The translations under genes were made by a program, and so were the position numbers. Under the pieces are notes generated by a model that was not told where the DNA came from, made no database searches, and worked only from the letters and a program-made list of their open reading frames with translations. From Bacteroidales bacterium (GTDB lineage: Bacteria > Bacteroidota > Bacteroidia > Bacteroidales > ML635J-15): a DNA stretch of 23,069 nt. Where the stretch lies: NCBI GenBank assembly GCA_028701945.1, contig JAQVPT010000014.1, positions 1 to 23,069 on the forward strand, in the 5' to 3' direction. Each line of letters starts with the position of its first letter. Position 1 is the stretch's first letter. This document shows, piece after piece, positions 15,723 through 23,069 of the stretch.

Positions 15723-16988
15723 ATGGATAAAATAATTGTAAGTCTTTTGATTTTGATGTCAGTATCTTGTATCACAGAAACTAGCAAAAAAGAAATGAAT
15801 GAATCCTATAATGAGCTTAAGGTAAGTACATTGGGAAATAATTCAAAAGCTCCAATAATGGGTTGGGCAAGTTGGAATAACTATGGAGTAAATATCAATG
15901 AGGATATTATCAAATCTCAAGCAGATGCAATGCTCTCCACCGGACTTAAAGATGCAGGTTATTTATATATCAATGTAGATGATGGTTTTTTTGGTGGGCG
16001 AGATGAGTATGGTCAACTAATGTTTCACAAAGATCGATTTCCAAATGGGATGAAAGAACTAGCTGATTACATTCATTCTAAGGGATTAAAAGCAGGAATA
16101 TATTCTGATGCAGGAATAAACACATGTGCTTCTTATTGGGATAACGACACCATCGGCGTTGGTATGGGGCTTTATGGAAATGAAGAACAAGATTTGAAAC
16201 TGTTTTTGAAAGAATGGGATTATGATTTTATCAAAATAGATTGGTGCGGTGGAGAATGGCTAGGATTAGATGAACAAATTAGTTATACAAAGATTGGCGA
16301 ACTAATAAGAACCATTAAACCAAACGCAATATACAATGTGTGCCGATGGAAATTTCCTGGTAATTGGGTAACACAAATTGCAGATTCGTGGCGAATATCG
16401 GGAGATATTAGTAATGATTTTGAATCAATATTAAGAATAATTGATTTGAATGCAGATTTATGGATTTATGCTTCAAAAGGTCATTATAACGATATGGATA
16501 TGTTGCAAGTTGGTCGAGGAATGAGCTATGAAGAAGATAAAACTCACTTTTCCATGTGGTGTATGCTGCACTCACCTCTTTTGCTTGGTAACGACTTAAC
16601 AAATATGAGTGAAGAAACTATTGAGATTATTACAAATAAAGATATTATCGCACTAAACCAAAGTCCATTTGTGTATCAAGCAAGAAGATTAGTAGATTAT
16701 GGAGAATTGGAAATTTGGGCAAAACCATTAATTTCAACAATGAGTGGCAAAGTCGCAGTTGCTTTATTAAATAGATCTGAAAATAATGAGACAATTACAT
16801 TTAATCTAAAATCAGTTGGCTTGGATGCCTCGAAAAAATATACTATCAAAGATTTATGGACAAAAGAAACATTTCTGCTATCAACACAAGAAAATATTAC
16901 GAGAGAAGTTGTAGCCCATGGGATTGTTGTTCTTGAAATAAAAGGCAAAGCATTACCACATAATGTGTTTCAATATAAAGATGAATAA
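15723..16988 (+). CDS. GH27 alpha-galactosidase-like glycosidase, lipoprotein
   Basis: The open frame reaches back to a TTG at 15678, but the ATG at 15723 gives a lipoprotein signal (MDKIIVSLLILMSVSC) and 421 residues. GH27 motifs are complete: MGWASWNNYG, GYLYINVDDGFF, KGLKAGIYSDAG, DFIKIDWCGG with nucleophile Asp173, SWRISGDI with acid/base Asp228, and YNDMDMLQVG, then LHSPLLLGNDL and a small C-terminal beta domain. GH27 removes alpha-galactose, and less often alpha-N-acetylgalactosamine or beta-L-arabinopyranose, with retention of configuration. Paired with an alpha-fucosidase it could strip fucosylated alpha-galactosyl caps, for example blood-group-B-like structures, though that is inference. 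It converges on the ABC-F gene with only 30 bp between stop codons. Confidence 0.92.
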   Translation: MDKIIVSLLILMSVSCITETSKKEMNESYNELKVSTLGNNSKAPIMGWASWNNYGVNINEDIIKSQADAMLSTGLKDAGYLYINVDDGFFGGRDEYGQLMFHKDRFPNGMKELADYIHSKGLKAGIYSDAGINTCASYWDNDTIGVGMGLYGNEEQDLKLFLKEWDYDFIKIDWCGGEWLGLDEQISYTKIGELIRTIKPNAIYNVCRWKFPGNWVTQIADSWRISGDISNDFESILRIIDLNADLWIYASKGHYNDMDMLQVGRGMSYEEDKTHFSMWCMLHSPLLLGNDLTNMSEETIEIITNKDIIALNQSPFVYQARRLVDYGELEIWAKPLISTMSGKVAVALLNRSENNETITFNLKSVGLDASKKYTIKDLWTKETFLLSTQENITREVVAHGIVVLEIKGKALPHNVFQYKDE

Positions 16989-17018
16989 AATATCTCTAAA
17001 TATTTTTGGCGTAATTTC

Positions 17019-18635
17019 TTACTCCTTATACATTTTATCTTTTAATTCTTTAATATCATCATCGTAGATGTAATCGTCATAATCCATTAACTTATCAATA
17101 ATGCCGTTAGGAGTTAATTCGATAATTCTGTTTGACACCGTTTGAATAAATTCGTGGTCATGAGAAGCTAAAAATACATTACCTGGATATTTGATGAGGT
17201 TATTGTTAAATGCTTGAATGGACTCTAAGTCAAGGTGATTAGTTGGAGTATCTAACATTAAAGCATTTGCTTCTAAAAGCATCATTTTTGAAATCATGCA
17301 TCGCATTTTCTCTCCGCCAGACAGAACGCCAACGTTTTTAGATAAGTCTTCACCTGAAAAAAGCATTTTCCCTAAATAACCTCTAACATACTGTTCTGTG
17401 GTTTCATTTGTATATTGGCATAGCCAATCAAAAAGGTTTAAATCCTTTGTAAAAAACTCTGAATTACTTAATGGCAAATATGCTGTAGTGATTGTTTGTC
17501 CCCATACATACGATCCTTTTTCTGGTTTCTGATTACCATTTAGAATTTCAAACAATGCCGTCATTGCTCGTGGGTCTCTCGATAGAAAAACTATTTTATC
17601 ATCTTTATTTGCGGTAAAGTTTACATTTTTAAATAAGATTTTGCCGTCAATACTCGCTTGTAAATTTTCTACGTCCAGAATCTTATCCCCAACTTTTCGT
17701 GAAGGATTAAAAATTATTCCTGGATATTTTCTTTTAGAAGGTTTTATCTCAGCAACGTCTAGTTTTTCAATCATCTTTTTTCTACTTGTTGTTTGCTTTG
17801 ATTTTGAAACGTTTGCACTAAACCGTGCGATGAATTCTAATAGTTCATTGCGTCTTTCTTCTGCTTTTTTGTTTTGTGCCAACTGTTGTCTCAGAGCTAA
17901 CTGACTGCTTTCATACCAAAAACTATAATTTCCTGCAAACATTTCGATCTGACCATAGTCAATATCAACTGTGTGTGTGCTGATTGCATCTAAGAAGTGT
18001 CTATCGTGTGAAACAACTAGTACAGTATTTTCATAATTTGATAAATACTTCTCTAACCACTGCACGGTATCTAAATCTAAATCGTTTGTAGGCTCATCAA
18101 GAAGCAAATTATCAGGATTTCCAAATAATGCCTGAGCTAACAAAACTCTTACTTTCTGCTTCCCTGACATGTCTTTCATTAATACGTAATGAAATTTCTC
18201 TTTTATTCCAAGATTACTTAATAGTATTGCCGCATCGTTTTCAGCATTCCAACCATTTAAGTCAGCAAACCTAGCTTCTAAATCGGCAGCAATAACTCCA
18301 TCTGCTTCCGTAAAATCAGTTCTTGCATAAACTTCTTCCTTTTTCTGCATTATATCCCACAAGAAAGCGTGTCCTCTTAAAACTGTCTCTAATACTGTGT
18401 ATTCGTCAAATGCGAAATGGTCCTGACTTAATACTGATAGGCGTTCTCCTGGGCCAAGACCAATATGTCCTGCTGTTGCATCTAATTCGCCACTGATAGC
18501 TTTTAAAAATGTGGATTTCCCTGCCCCATTTGCTCCAATAACTCCATAGCAATTTCCTGGTAAAAATTTTAGGTTTACATCTTGAAATAAAGGCTTACTG
18601 CCAAATTGAATCTTTAAGTTTGATACTGTAATCAT
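17019..18635 (-). CDS. ABC-F family ATPase, YbiT-like
   Basis: This 538-residue soluble protein has two ABC domains and no membrane segment, as in ABC-F translation factors that act on the ribosomal E site. NBD1 is canonical: Walker A GANGAGKST, signature MSGKQ, Walker B LLLDEPTNDLD, and a switch His in VVSHDRH. A charged linker with ERRNELLEFIARFSAN and SKSKQTTSRKK precedes NBD2. NBD2 keeps LSGGEKMR and ASHDHEF, but the Walker A position reads LSRDPRAMTA, without the invariant Lys, and Walker B reads LMLDTPTNHLD, with the catalytic Glu replaced by Thr. By recall similar changes occur in other Bacteroidota members, so this is probably a subfamily trait and not gene decay. No drug-resistance function is evident from the sequence. 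Confidence 0.9.
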   Translation of the reverse strand: MITVSNLKIQFGSKPLFQDVNLKFLPGNCYGVIGANGAGKSTFLKAISGELDATAGHIGLGPGERLSVLSQDHFAFDEYTVLETVLRGHAFLWDIMQKKEEVYARTDFTEADGVIAADLEARFADLNGWNAENDAAILLSNLGIKEKFHYVLMKDMSGKQKVRVLLAQALFGNPDNLLLDEPTNDLDLDTVQWLEKYLSNYENTVLVVSHDRHFLDAISTHTVDIDYGQIEMFAGNYSFWYESSQLALRQQLAQNKKAEERRNELLEFIARFSANVSKSKQTTSRKKMIEKLDVAEIKPSKRKYPGIIFNPSRKVGDKILDVENLQASIDGKILFKNVNFTANKDDKIVFLSRDPRAMTALFEILNGNQKPEKGSYVWGQTITTAYLPLSNSEFFTKDLNLFDWLCQYTNETTEQYVRGYLGKMLFSGEDLSKNVGVLSGGEKMRCMISKMMLLEANALMLDTPTNHLDLESIQAFNNNLIKYPGNVFLASHDHEFIQTVSNRIIELTPNGIIDKLMDYDDYIYDDDIKELKDKMYKE

Positions 18636-18666
18636 TGATATAATTTAATCTGTGTTAAAAAGTTTG

Positions 18667-18674
18667 CAAAAGTA
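18667..18674 (-). promoter_or_regulatory. Candidate ABC-F -7 promoter box
   Basis: Minus-strand TACTTTTG matches TAnnTTTG, 31 bp upstream of the start codon. A TTTG (read as CAAA at 18689-18692) is closer than the usual -33 spacing, so only the -7 call is supported. The same octamer precedes purH and the M16 peptidase gene. Confidence 0.5.
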
Positions 18675-18966
18675 GTTATAATTACCGACAAAACCCATTA
18701 AACTTAAAAACAAATCCCTTCGGGTACATTCAACTCGCAAATGCAACTTTTTTATTCCAAATTTATATAATTTATTTTATACTAATTTCCCGTGATTTCA
18801 TGGTCGTAATATTGTTTTTTTCTATCAATAATTTCAAATTTGTAAGGTACTATTTTGTCAAAATCATAATCTTGTTGATGATATTTAAAGAAGTTTTTCC
18901 TTTTTGTTGTATGTGCAAGAAGATATACTCTGCTTACACAAAACTGGTCGCTCAATTATTAACAAT

Positions 18967-19012
18967 AAAAAAGACCATCTATTTTCCAGTTGGCGAACAG
19001 ATGGTCTTTTTT
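18967..19012 (-). terminator. Rho-independent terminator of the M16 peptidase gene
   Basis: Perfect inverted repeat AAAAAAGACCATCT / AGATGGTCTTTTTT around an 18-base loop, with A- and T-runs on the two sides so it can act on either strand. It lies 17 bp past the peptidase stop codon on the minus strand. Confidence 0.9.
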
Positions 19013-19029
19013 ATTTATTTAAGTTTTTA

Positions 19030-21831
19030 CTATTTTTCTGGTAATAATTTTATTCTTAGATAAGAGTCCATGTTAAAGTATTTATTTGCTGCTGCTTTCA
19101 TACTTTGTACCGAAATATTATTTACATTTTCGAGATATGTGTTATAATCTTCAACTGTCATAGTTCCTGATTCTACTTCCATTACAAGATTTTTCCAATA
19201 TGAGTTTTCTCTAACGCTTGTTTCGAACTCACGTTTTTCTTTCTCGATAACTTTTTGGATATCTTTTTCAGTAATTCCTTCTGCTTTGATTTCGTTAATA
19301 ATATCGAAAGTTTTGCCTACTAACTCTTTTTCTCGCTCTGGGTCGCAGCTAAAGAAAATCGATACGTTATAATTTTCGTAAGGAATATTAGTTGACGAAG
19401 GATAAGCACCGATAGAATAGACTCCACTTTCTTTCTCGCGAATTTCCTCTAACAATCTGGTTGATAGCATTTTACACACTGCGTCAAGTTCCAATCTATT
19501 ATTATATGTATAATCCATATTGCCGTGGAATGCAATAATTTCGACACATTTAGGATCTTTTCCTTTGTAAACTGTTTTTTCAATAACTCCTTTTGGAGGA
19601 CGAATGCCAAGATCTTTAAAGTTCTCAGGACGATTTACTATTGGCAACGAACCAAGATATTGTTCAACAAGTTTTTTCGCAGCTTTTTTATCTATATTTC
19701 CTACAAAGTAAAAAGTAAAGTCAGATGGGTTTCCAAAACGTTGTTTATAGATATATCTAACGCGGTTGTAATCTATTTCATCCAACATATCGGGTGTTGT
19801 GGGTTGTCTGCGAGGATGGCACGCACTCATAGTCCATTGCAAAGTATCTTGCCATGCTGATTGTGGATCTAACATTGAGTTTTCCATCATTCCTTTTTCT
19901 TTATTTATTAAAGAAGTGGTTGCAGATTGTGTAAGTTTAGGATTTGTAAAAGACACATGTATCATTTGAAGTAAAGTTTCAAAGTCGTCAACTGAGCTGC
20001 TTCCTGATAATCCTTCGGAAGTTTCGCGAATGTACGATCTTAGATGTGCATTTTTTCCTGACATATATTTTGTTAATTCTGCTTTATCAAAATCTCCAAG
20101 GCCGCTTTCATTAGCTATGCTGGCAGCATATTGTGCATTGATATCATCTTTTGCTTCATATAGTGAATAACCACCTTTACTTTTTGCTTCGAAAAGAATC
20201 TCATCATCTTTAAAGTCGGTAGTTTTTATTACAACCTTAACACCATTTTTTAGTGTCCAAGTTTCGTAATCTAGTTCTTTGTTTTTTGCAGTTTTTGCGA
20301 CTTTCCCTTTTGCAGGCATTTTGCTTATAAGTGGTTTGTCAGAAACTTTATCTACATAAGCGGTTACCTCTTTTTTATTAGCCTGTTTATACATTTCCAA
20401 AACTTCCTTTTCTGAAGGAATTTTTACACCTTCTTTTTCGGGAGCCATAACAACAACAACAGTATTTTTGTCAATAATCAATTTAGAAGCAAATTCATTA
20501 ACCTCTTCGATAGTAATCTCTGGAATATACTTATTAAATAATTGATGTTCATACTCGATGCCAGGGTAAGCACTGTGTGGAGGTAAAAAATTAGCTTTGT
20601 ATTCCTCAACGTAGTTTTCCGATTTCTGCTTATCCCTTTCGTTATACATTTTTTCAATGCTTTTAAGTAGATTAGCTTTTTCTCTTTCTAATTCTGTTGA
20701 TGTAAAGCCATGCTGATTCATTCTTTGATTTTCTTCTACCAGTGCTTCCATGGTTTTCTGAATATCATTATTTTGAACAATCCCGATGCTTAAGAAAACT
20801 GCTTTGGGTCCGATAAAGTCTGTATAAGCAGCAAATCCTTGTGCAAAAGGAGGGTTTTCTTGAAGAGTAAGCTCGGCTAATCTATTAGATATCATTGAGC
20901 TAAGCAACATAGCAATCATATCTTCACGATAATCAGCAACTGTAACAGTAGCTTTTGTAGGATGCTTATAAAAAATCTCTATCATACTAACAGGAGATTC
21001 TGGGTCTGTTGCAACACAAACAAGAGTTTCTTCATGATCTGGAATATCGGCTAAAAATCTTTCTCTAGGATTTTTGTGTTTGGGTATTTGTGAAAATTGA
21101 TTGATGACTTTTTGTTCCATTTCTTTACCATCAAAATCACCAACAACTACAACTGCCATTAAATCTGGACGATACCAATCATTATAAAAACGTCTAAGTA
21201 CATCAGGATCGCAGTTATCAACAACATCCATTGAACCAATAGGTAATCTTTCGGCATATAAAGAATTATGAAATAATACACCAAAAAATTTACGTTGCAT
21301 TCTGTCCATAGCTCCTTGACCCATACGCCATTCTTCGTGAATAACTCCACGTTCAGCATCTATTTCTTCGGTTTCCATAGAAAGTTGCGAAGCCCAGTCA
21401 TATAATACCAATAATCCTTTATCGACATACTCTGAACTGTCGGTAGGAACTTTAATTCCATAAACAGTTTCATCAAAACTAGTATAGGCATTAACCTCAG
21501 GTCCGAATTTCATGCCTAAAGATTCTAAATAGTTTACTAACTCATGCTTTGGAAAGTTTTTTGATCCGTTAAATGCCATGTGTTCGTTAAAATGAGCTAG
21601 TCCAAGTTGATCTTCATCTTCAAGAATAGAACCTGCATGAACAACAAGTGTAAATTCCGCTCTCTTTTCAGGAGTAGCATTTGATCTTATATAATACTTC
21701 ATTCCATTATCCAAAGTACCTATGATAACATTTGGGTCGTTTGGCAATTTATCGGTAAGCTCAAGACCTTGAGCAAAAACACTGCCTACACTTAATAATA
21801 TTGCAAGTAGTATAAAACTGATTTTTTTCAT
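19030..21831 (-). CDS. Secreted M16 (pitrilysin-family) zinc metallopeptidase
   Basis: This 933-residue protein has a clear N-terminal signal peptide (MKKISFILLAILLSVGSVFA, cleavage probably before Gln21), so it is periplasmic or secreted. The inverted zinc motif HFNEH gives His80, Glu83 (catalytic) and His84. The third ligand is probably Glu167 in the ERGVIHEEW segment, matching the spacing in mitochondrial processing peptidase. The length fits two M16 halves in one chain (about 30-480 and 510-930); the second half lacks HxxEH and serves as the inactive partner. It resembles the insulinase/PqqL-like zinc proteases common in Bacteroidota, which degrade peptides inside a closed clamshell. It has its own promoter box and terminator and is monocistronic. 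Confidence 0.93.
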   Translation of the reverse strand: MKKISFILLAILLSVGSVFAQGLELTDKLPNDPNVIIGTLDNGMKYYIRSNATPEKRAEFTLVVHAGSILEDEDQLGLAHFNEHMAFNGSKNFPKHELVNYLESLGMKFGPEVNAYTSFDETVYGIKVPTDSSEYVDKGLLVLYDWASQLSMETEEIDAERGVIHEEWRMGQGAMDRMQRKFFGVLFHNSLYAERLPIGSMDVVDNCDPDVLRRFYNDWYRPDLMAVVVVGDFDGKEMEQKVINQFSQIPKHKNPRERFLADIPDHEETLVCVATDPESPVSMIEIFYKHPTKATVTVADYREDMIAMLLSSMISNRLAELTLQENPPFAQGFAAYTDFIGPKAVFLSIGIVQNNDIQKTMEALVEENQRMNQHGFTSTELEREKANLLKSIEKMYNERDKQKSENYVEEYKANFLPPHSAYPGIEYEHQLFNKYIPEITIEEVNEFASKLIIDKNTVVVVMAPEKEGVKIPSEKEVLEMYKQANKKEVTAYVDKVSDKPLISKMPAKGKVAKTAKNKELDYETWTLKNGVKVVIKTTDFKDDEILFEAKSKGGYSLYEAKDDINAQYAASIANESGLGDFDKAELTKYMSGKNAHLRSYIRETSEGLSGSSSVDDFETLLQMIHVSFTNPKLTQSATTSLINKEKGMMENSMLDPQSAWQDTLQWTMSACHPRRQPTTPDMLDEIDYNRVRYIYKQRFGNPSDFTFYFVGNIDKKAAKKLVEQYLGSLPIVNRPENFKDLGIRPPKGVIEKTVYKGKDPKCVEIIAFHGNMDYTYNNRLELDAVCKMLSTRLLEEIREKESGVYSIGAYPSSTNIPYENYNVSIFFSCDPEREKELVGKTFDIINEIKAEGITEKDIQKVIEKEKREFETSVRENSYWKNLVMEVESGTMTVEDYNTYLENVNNISVQSMKAAANKYFNMDSYLRIKLLPEK

Positions 21832-21860
21832 AATTGTATTAGATTTTATTAATTTATAAG

Positions 21861-21868
21861 CAAAAGTA
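21861..21868 (-). promoter_or_regulatory. Candidate M16 peptidase -7 promoter box
   Basis: Minus-strand TACTTTTG matches TAnnTTTG, 29 bp upstream of the start codon. No standard -33 TTTG was found. Confidence 0.5.
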
Positions 21869-21941
21869 AAAATATTATTGCAGTTTCTATTAATATATAA
21901 GTATTAATGTTTAAAATTTTGTTAATGAAAAAAATTATTAT

Positions 21942-22076
21942 ACACAATCTGGTCTTCGAGTTAATTTTACTGCCCGCAATTTGGAGTTAGCTTTACTGTC
22001 CGCAATCTGGTCTTCGAGTTATACTGCACACAATCTGGTCTTCGAGTTACTCGAAGACCATTAAGTGTGTGCAGTA
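21942..22076. repeat. Left REP-like repeat cluster
   Basis: Repeat starts at 21949, 21981 (degenerate), 22007 and 22035. The intact ones begin CTGGTCTTCGAG and are joined by TACTGCACACAAT or TACTGCCCGCAAT linkers. The last is palindromic. The same unit forms the array at the right edge of the window, so both flank the transposase remnant. Confidence 0.9.
22022..22076. repeat. Two-tier palindromic REP hairpin, left side of RAYT
   Basis: The inner stem TGGTCTTCGAG (22036-22046) pairs perfectly with CTCGAAGACCA (22050-22060) across a TTA loop. The outer arms TACTGCACAC (22022-22031) and GTGTGCAGTA (22067-22076) are also perfect complements, separated by short unpaired linkers. This is the classic form of a REP element recognised by a RAYT. 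Confidence 0.9.
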
Positions 22077-22100
22077 AATAAAAAAACCGAATAAAAGCAT

Positions 22101-22108
22101 TACCTTTG
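22101..22108 (+). promoter_or_regulatory. -7 promoter box of the RAYT gene
   Basis: TACCTTTG matches TAnnTTTG exactly, 22 bp before the ATG at 22131 and 24 bp after the REP palindrome. No -33 TTTG was found at the expected position. Confidence 0.5.
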
Positions 22109-22130
22109 TTTATGTTGTTAAAATCAAGTT

Positions 22131-22676
22131 ATGTCCCCATCCTACAAAATACTTAATGAGAGCAAAGCTTATTTTATGACTTTTACGATAGTAAATAGGA
22201 TAAATTTATTTAATAAACATTAATTTGCATCAATAATTATTGATTCTTTTAATTTTTGTATTGAGAATAAAGGACTAGAGGTTTATGCTTATTGTATAAT
22301 GCCTAGTCATATACATGTAATTGCAAAATCATCAAATGAAAAAAACAAGTTGTCAGAGATAATGAGAGATTTAAAGAAATTTACATCAGTTCAAATAACT
22401 CGAAAAATGGAATCGGAGGGATTTTATGTAAAAGAATTAAGTGTCTTTAAATTTTATGGATTAAAAAGTTCAAGAAATATAAATTACAAAGTTTGGCAAG
22501 ATGGTTTTTATCCCAAAGAAATTTTTAGCAATTCTATTTTTAAACAAAAGAAAAATTACATTCATAACAATCCTGTAGATGCGGGAATAGTTAAATCACA
22601 AACTGATTACTTGTATTCTTCTGCTAGAGATTATGAAGATATTAAAGGCTTGATTAAAGTAATTATTGATTGGTAG
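22131..22676 (+). pseudogene. REP-associated tyrosine transposase (RAYT), nonsense-interrupted
   Basis: Reading from the ATG at 22131 gives 181 codons in one frame: MSPSYKILNESKAYFMTFT, then a single in-frame TAA at codon 31 (22221-22223), then the rest of a RAYT. The Y1/HUH transposase marks are present: the metal-binding HxH in YAYCIMPSHIHVIAKSS, the basic LKKFTS segment, NYKVWQDGFYPKEIFSN and KKNYIHNNPVDAGIV with the likely catalytic Tyr, then LYSSARDYED. Family members of about 180 residues normally have an aromatic residue where the stop lies, so a one-base change probably inactivated it. An ATG at 22299 leaves a 125-residue remnant that lacks the first strands. RAYTs cut and rejoin single-stranded DNA at REP palindromes, which are present on both sides here. 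Confidence 0.88.
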
Positions 22677-22698
22677 GTCTCCATTGTATTCAGAAAGT

Positions 22699-22772
22699 AA
22701 AGTTTAAATTTCACTCACACATTTCGCTTCGAGTAACTCGAAGCTAAGTTATTCAGTGAAAGTGTAAACTTT
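22699..22772. repeat. Three-tier palindrome, right side of RAYT
   Basis: Concentric inverted arms centred near 22735: AAAGTTTA/TAAACTTT (22699-22706, 22765-22772), TTTCACT/AGTGAAA (22709-22715, 22755-22761) and the inner stem GCTTCGAG/CTCGAAGC around TAA (22726-22744). The inner core CTTCGAG-TAA-CTCGAAG is that of the left REP hairpin (with the complementary loop), but the outer arms differ. Confidence 0.88.
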
Positions 22773-22856
22773 GTTATTCTGTTTGTTATTGTTGTAATTC
22801 ATAGTTGGTTTGGTGTTTACTCTTGAGTTATTCATATGGTATTGATCTTTGATTTT

Positions 22857-23069
22857 TACTGCCCGCAATCCAATCTTCGAGTTATGCTGCACACATCCTG
22901 GTCTTCGAGTTATACTGCACACAACCTGGTCTTCGAGTTATACTGCACACAACCTGGTCTTCGAGTTATGCTGCACACATCCTGGTCTTCGAGTTATACT
23001 GAACACAACCTGGTCTTCGAGTTATACTGCACACAACCTGGTCTTCGAGTTATACTGCACACAATCTGG
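22857..23069. repeat. 28-bp tandem REP-derived array, running off the right edge
   Basis: Unit starts at 22898, 22926, 22954, 22982, 23010, 23038 and 23066 are exactly 28 bp apart, with a degenerate unit at 22870. Each unit opens with CTGGTCTTCGAGTTA and continues with a TRCTGCACACAAC-like half; variants include TATGCTG for TATACTG and GAACAC for GCACAC. The same unit occurs to the left of the RAYT remnant. There are no unique spacers, so it is not a CRISPR array. Confidence 0.95.

Larger units (their letters stand above)
18636..19029. other. Intergenic region between the ABC-F and M16 peptidase genes
   Basis: 394 bp holding the ABC-F promoter box (18667-18674) at one end and the peptidase terminator (18967-19012) at the other. 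The middle is AT-rich with no supported gene. Confidence 0.7.

Noticed and set aside
17019..18635. ABC-F gene as an antibiotic-resistance determinant
   Set aside because: It looks like the YbiT-like housekeeping branch, and no mobile context or known resistance-type linker can be seen.
18800..19063. 87-codon plus-strand open frame
   Set aside because: It is AT-rich with hydrophobic low-complexity translation, runs through the terminator hairpin at 18967-19012 and into the 3' end of the M16 gene, and has no recognisable domain.
22857..23069. Possible CRISPR array at the right edge
   Set aside because: The units are contiguous 28-bp tandem repeats with no unique spacers, no cas gene is present, and the same unit occurs as a REP element near 21949-22060.

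Overview
The window looks like chromosomal DNA from an AT-rich Bacteroidota bacterium, probably an anaerobe of the Bacteroidales or a related order. Four things point there. A Reg_prop/Y_Y_Y sensor protein is present. Several genes have the Bacteroidota -7 promoter box TAnnTTTG, one of them with a correctly spaced -33 TTTG. The lipoprotein glycosidases, VLCAD-like acyl-CoA dehydrogenase and ABC-F protein have the style of that phylum. A [FeFe]-hydrogenase maturase (HydF) implies fermentative hydrogen metabolism. No rRNA, tRNA, CRISPR array or complete insertion sequence was found.

Layout. 1-3103 (minus strand): the 5' end of purH, cut by the window edge, then a tightly packed hydF - metallophosphoesterase - MTD1-like methylene-THF dehydrogenase operon. 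3123-6841 (plus): a large membrane sensor joining a propeller, a Y_Y_Y domain, a class III adenylate cyclase and an HD hydrolase domain. 6948-10199: a FlK-like thioesterase (minus), rsmE (plus) and a VLCAD-like acyl-CoA dehydrogenase (plus), closed by a strong bidirectional terminator. 10270-12880 (minus): six tandem single-stranded-DNA-binding-protein genes. The four central copies are recent duplicates separated by minisatellite spacers, and two of these are nonsense pseudogenes. 13311-16988 (plus): a ferredoxin-like/CDGSH iron-sulfur protein, then two lipoprotein glycosidases (GH29 alpha-L-fucosidase and GH27 alpha-galactosidase). 17019-21831 (minus): an ABC-F ATPase and a secreted M16 zinc peptidase, each with a recognisable promoter box. 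21942-23069: a REP/RAYT region, made of a nonsense-mutated REP-associated tyrosine transposase flanked by palindromic elements and by a 28-bp tandem array that runs off the right edge.

Functional links. The glycosidase pair would trim fucose and alpha-galactose caps from glycans. PurH and the MTD1-like enzyme both belong to the 10-formyl-THF/methenyl-THF branch of one-carbon metabolism. The rest of the window is mostly unrelated housekeeping genes. The parts that depart from ordinary content are the decaying ssb tandem array with its minisatellite spacers, the nested palindrome upstream of it, the REP/RAYT region, the MTD1-type dehydrogenase lacking the cyclohydrolase lysine, and the cyclase-HD fusion. 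I did not find a clearly new multi-gene system.
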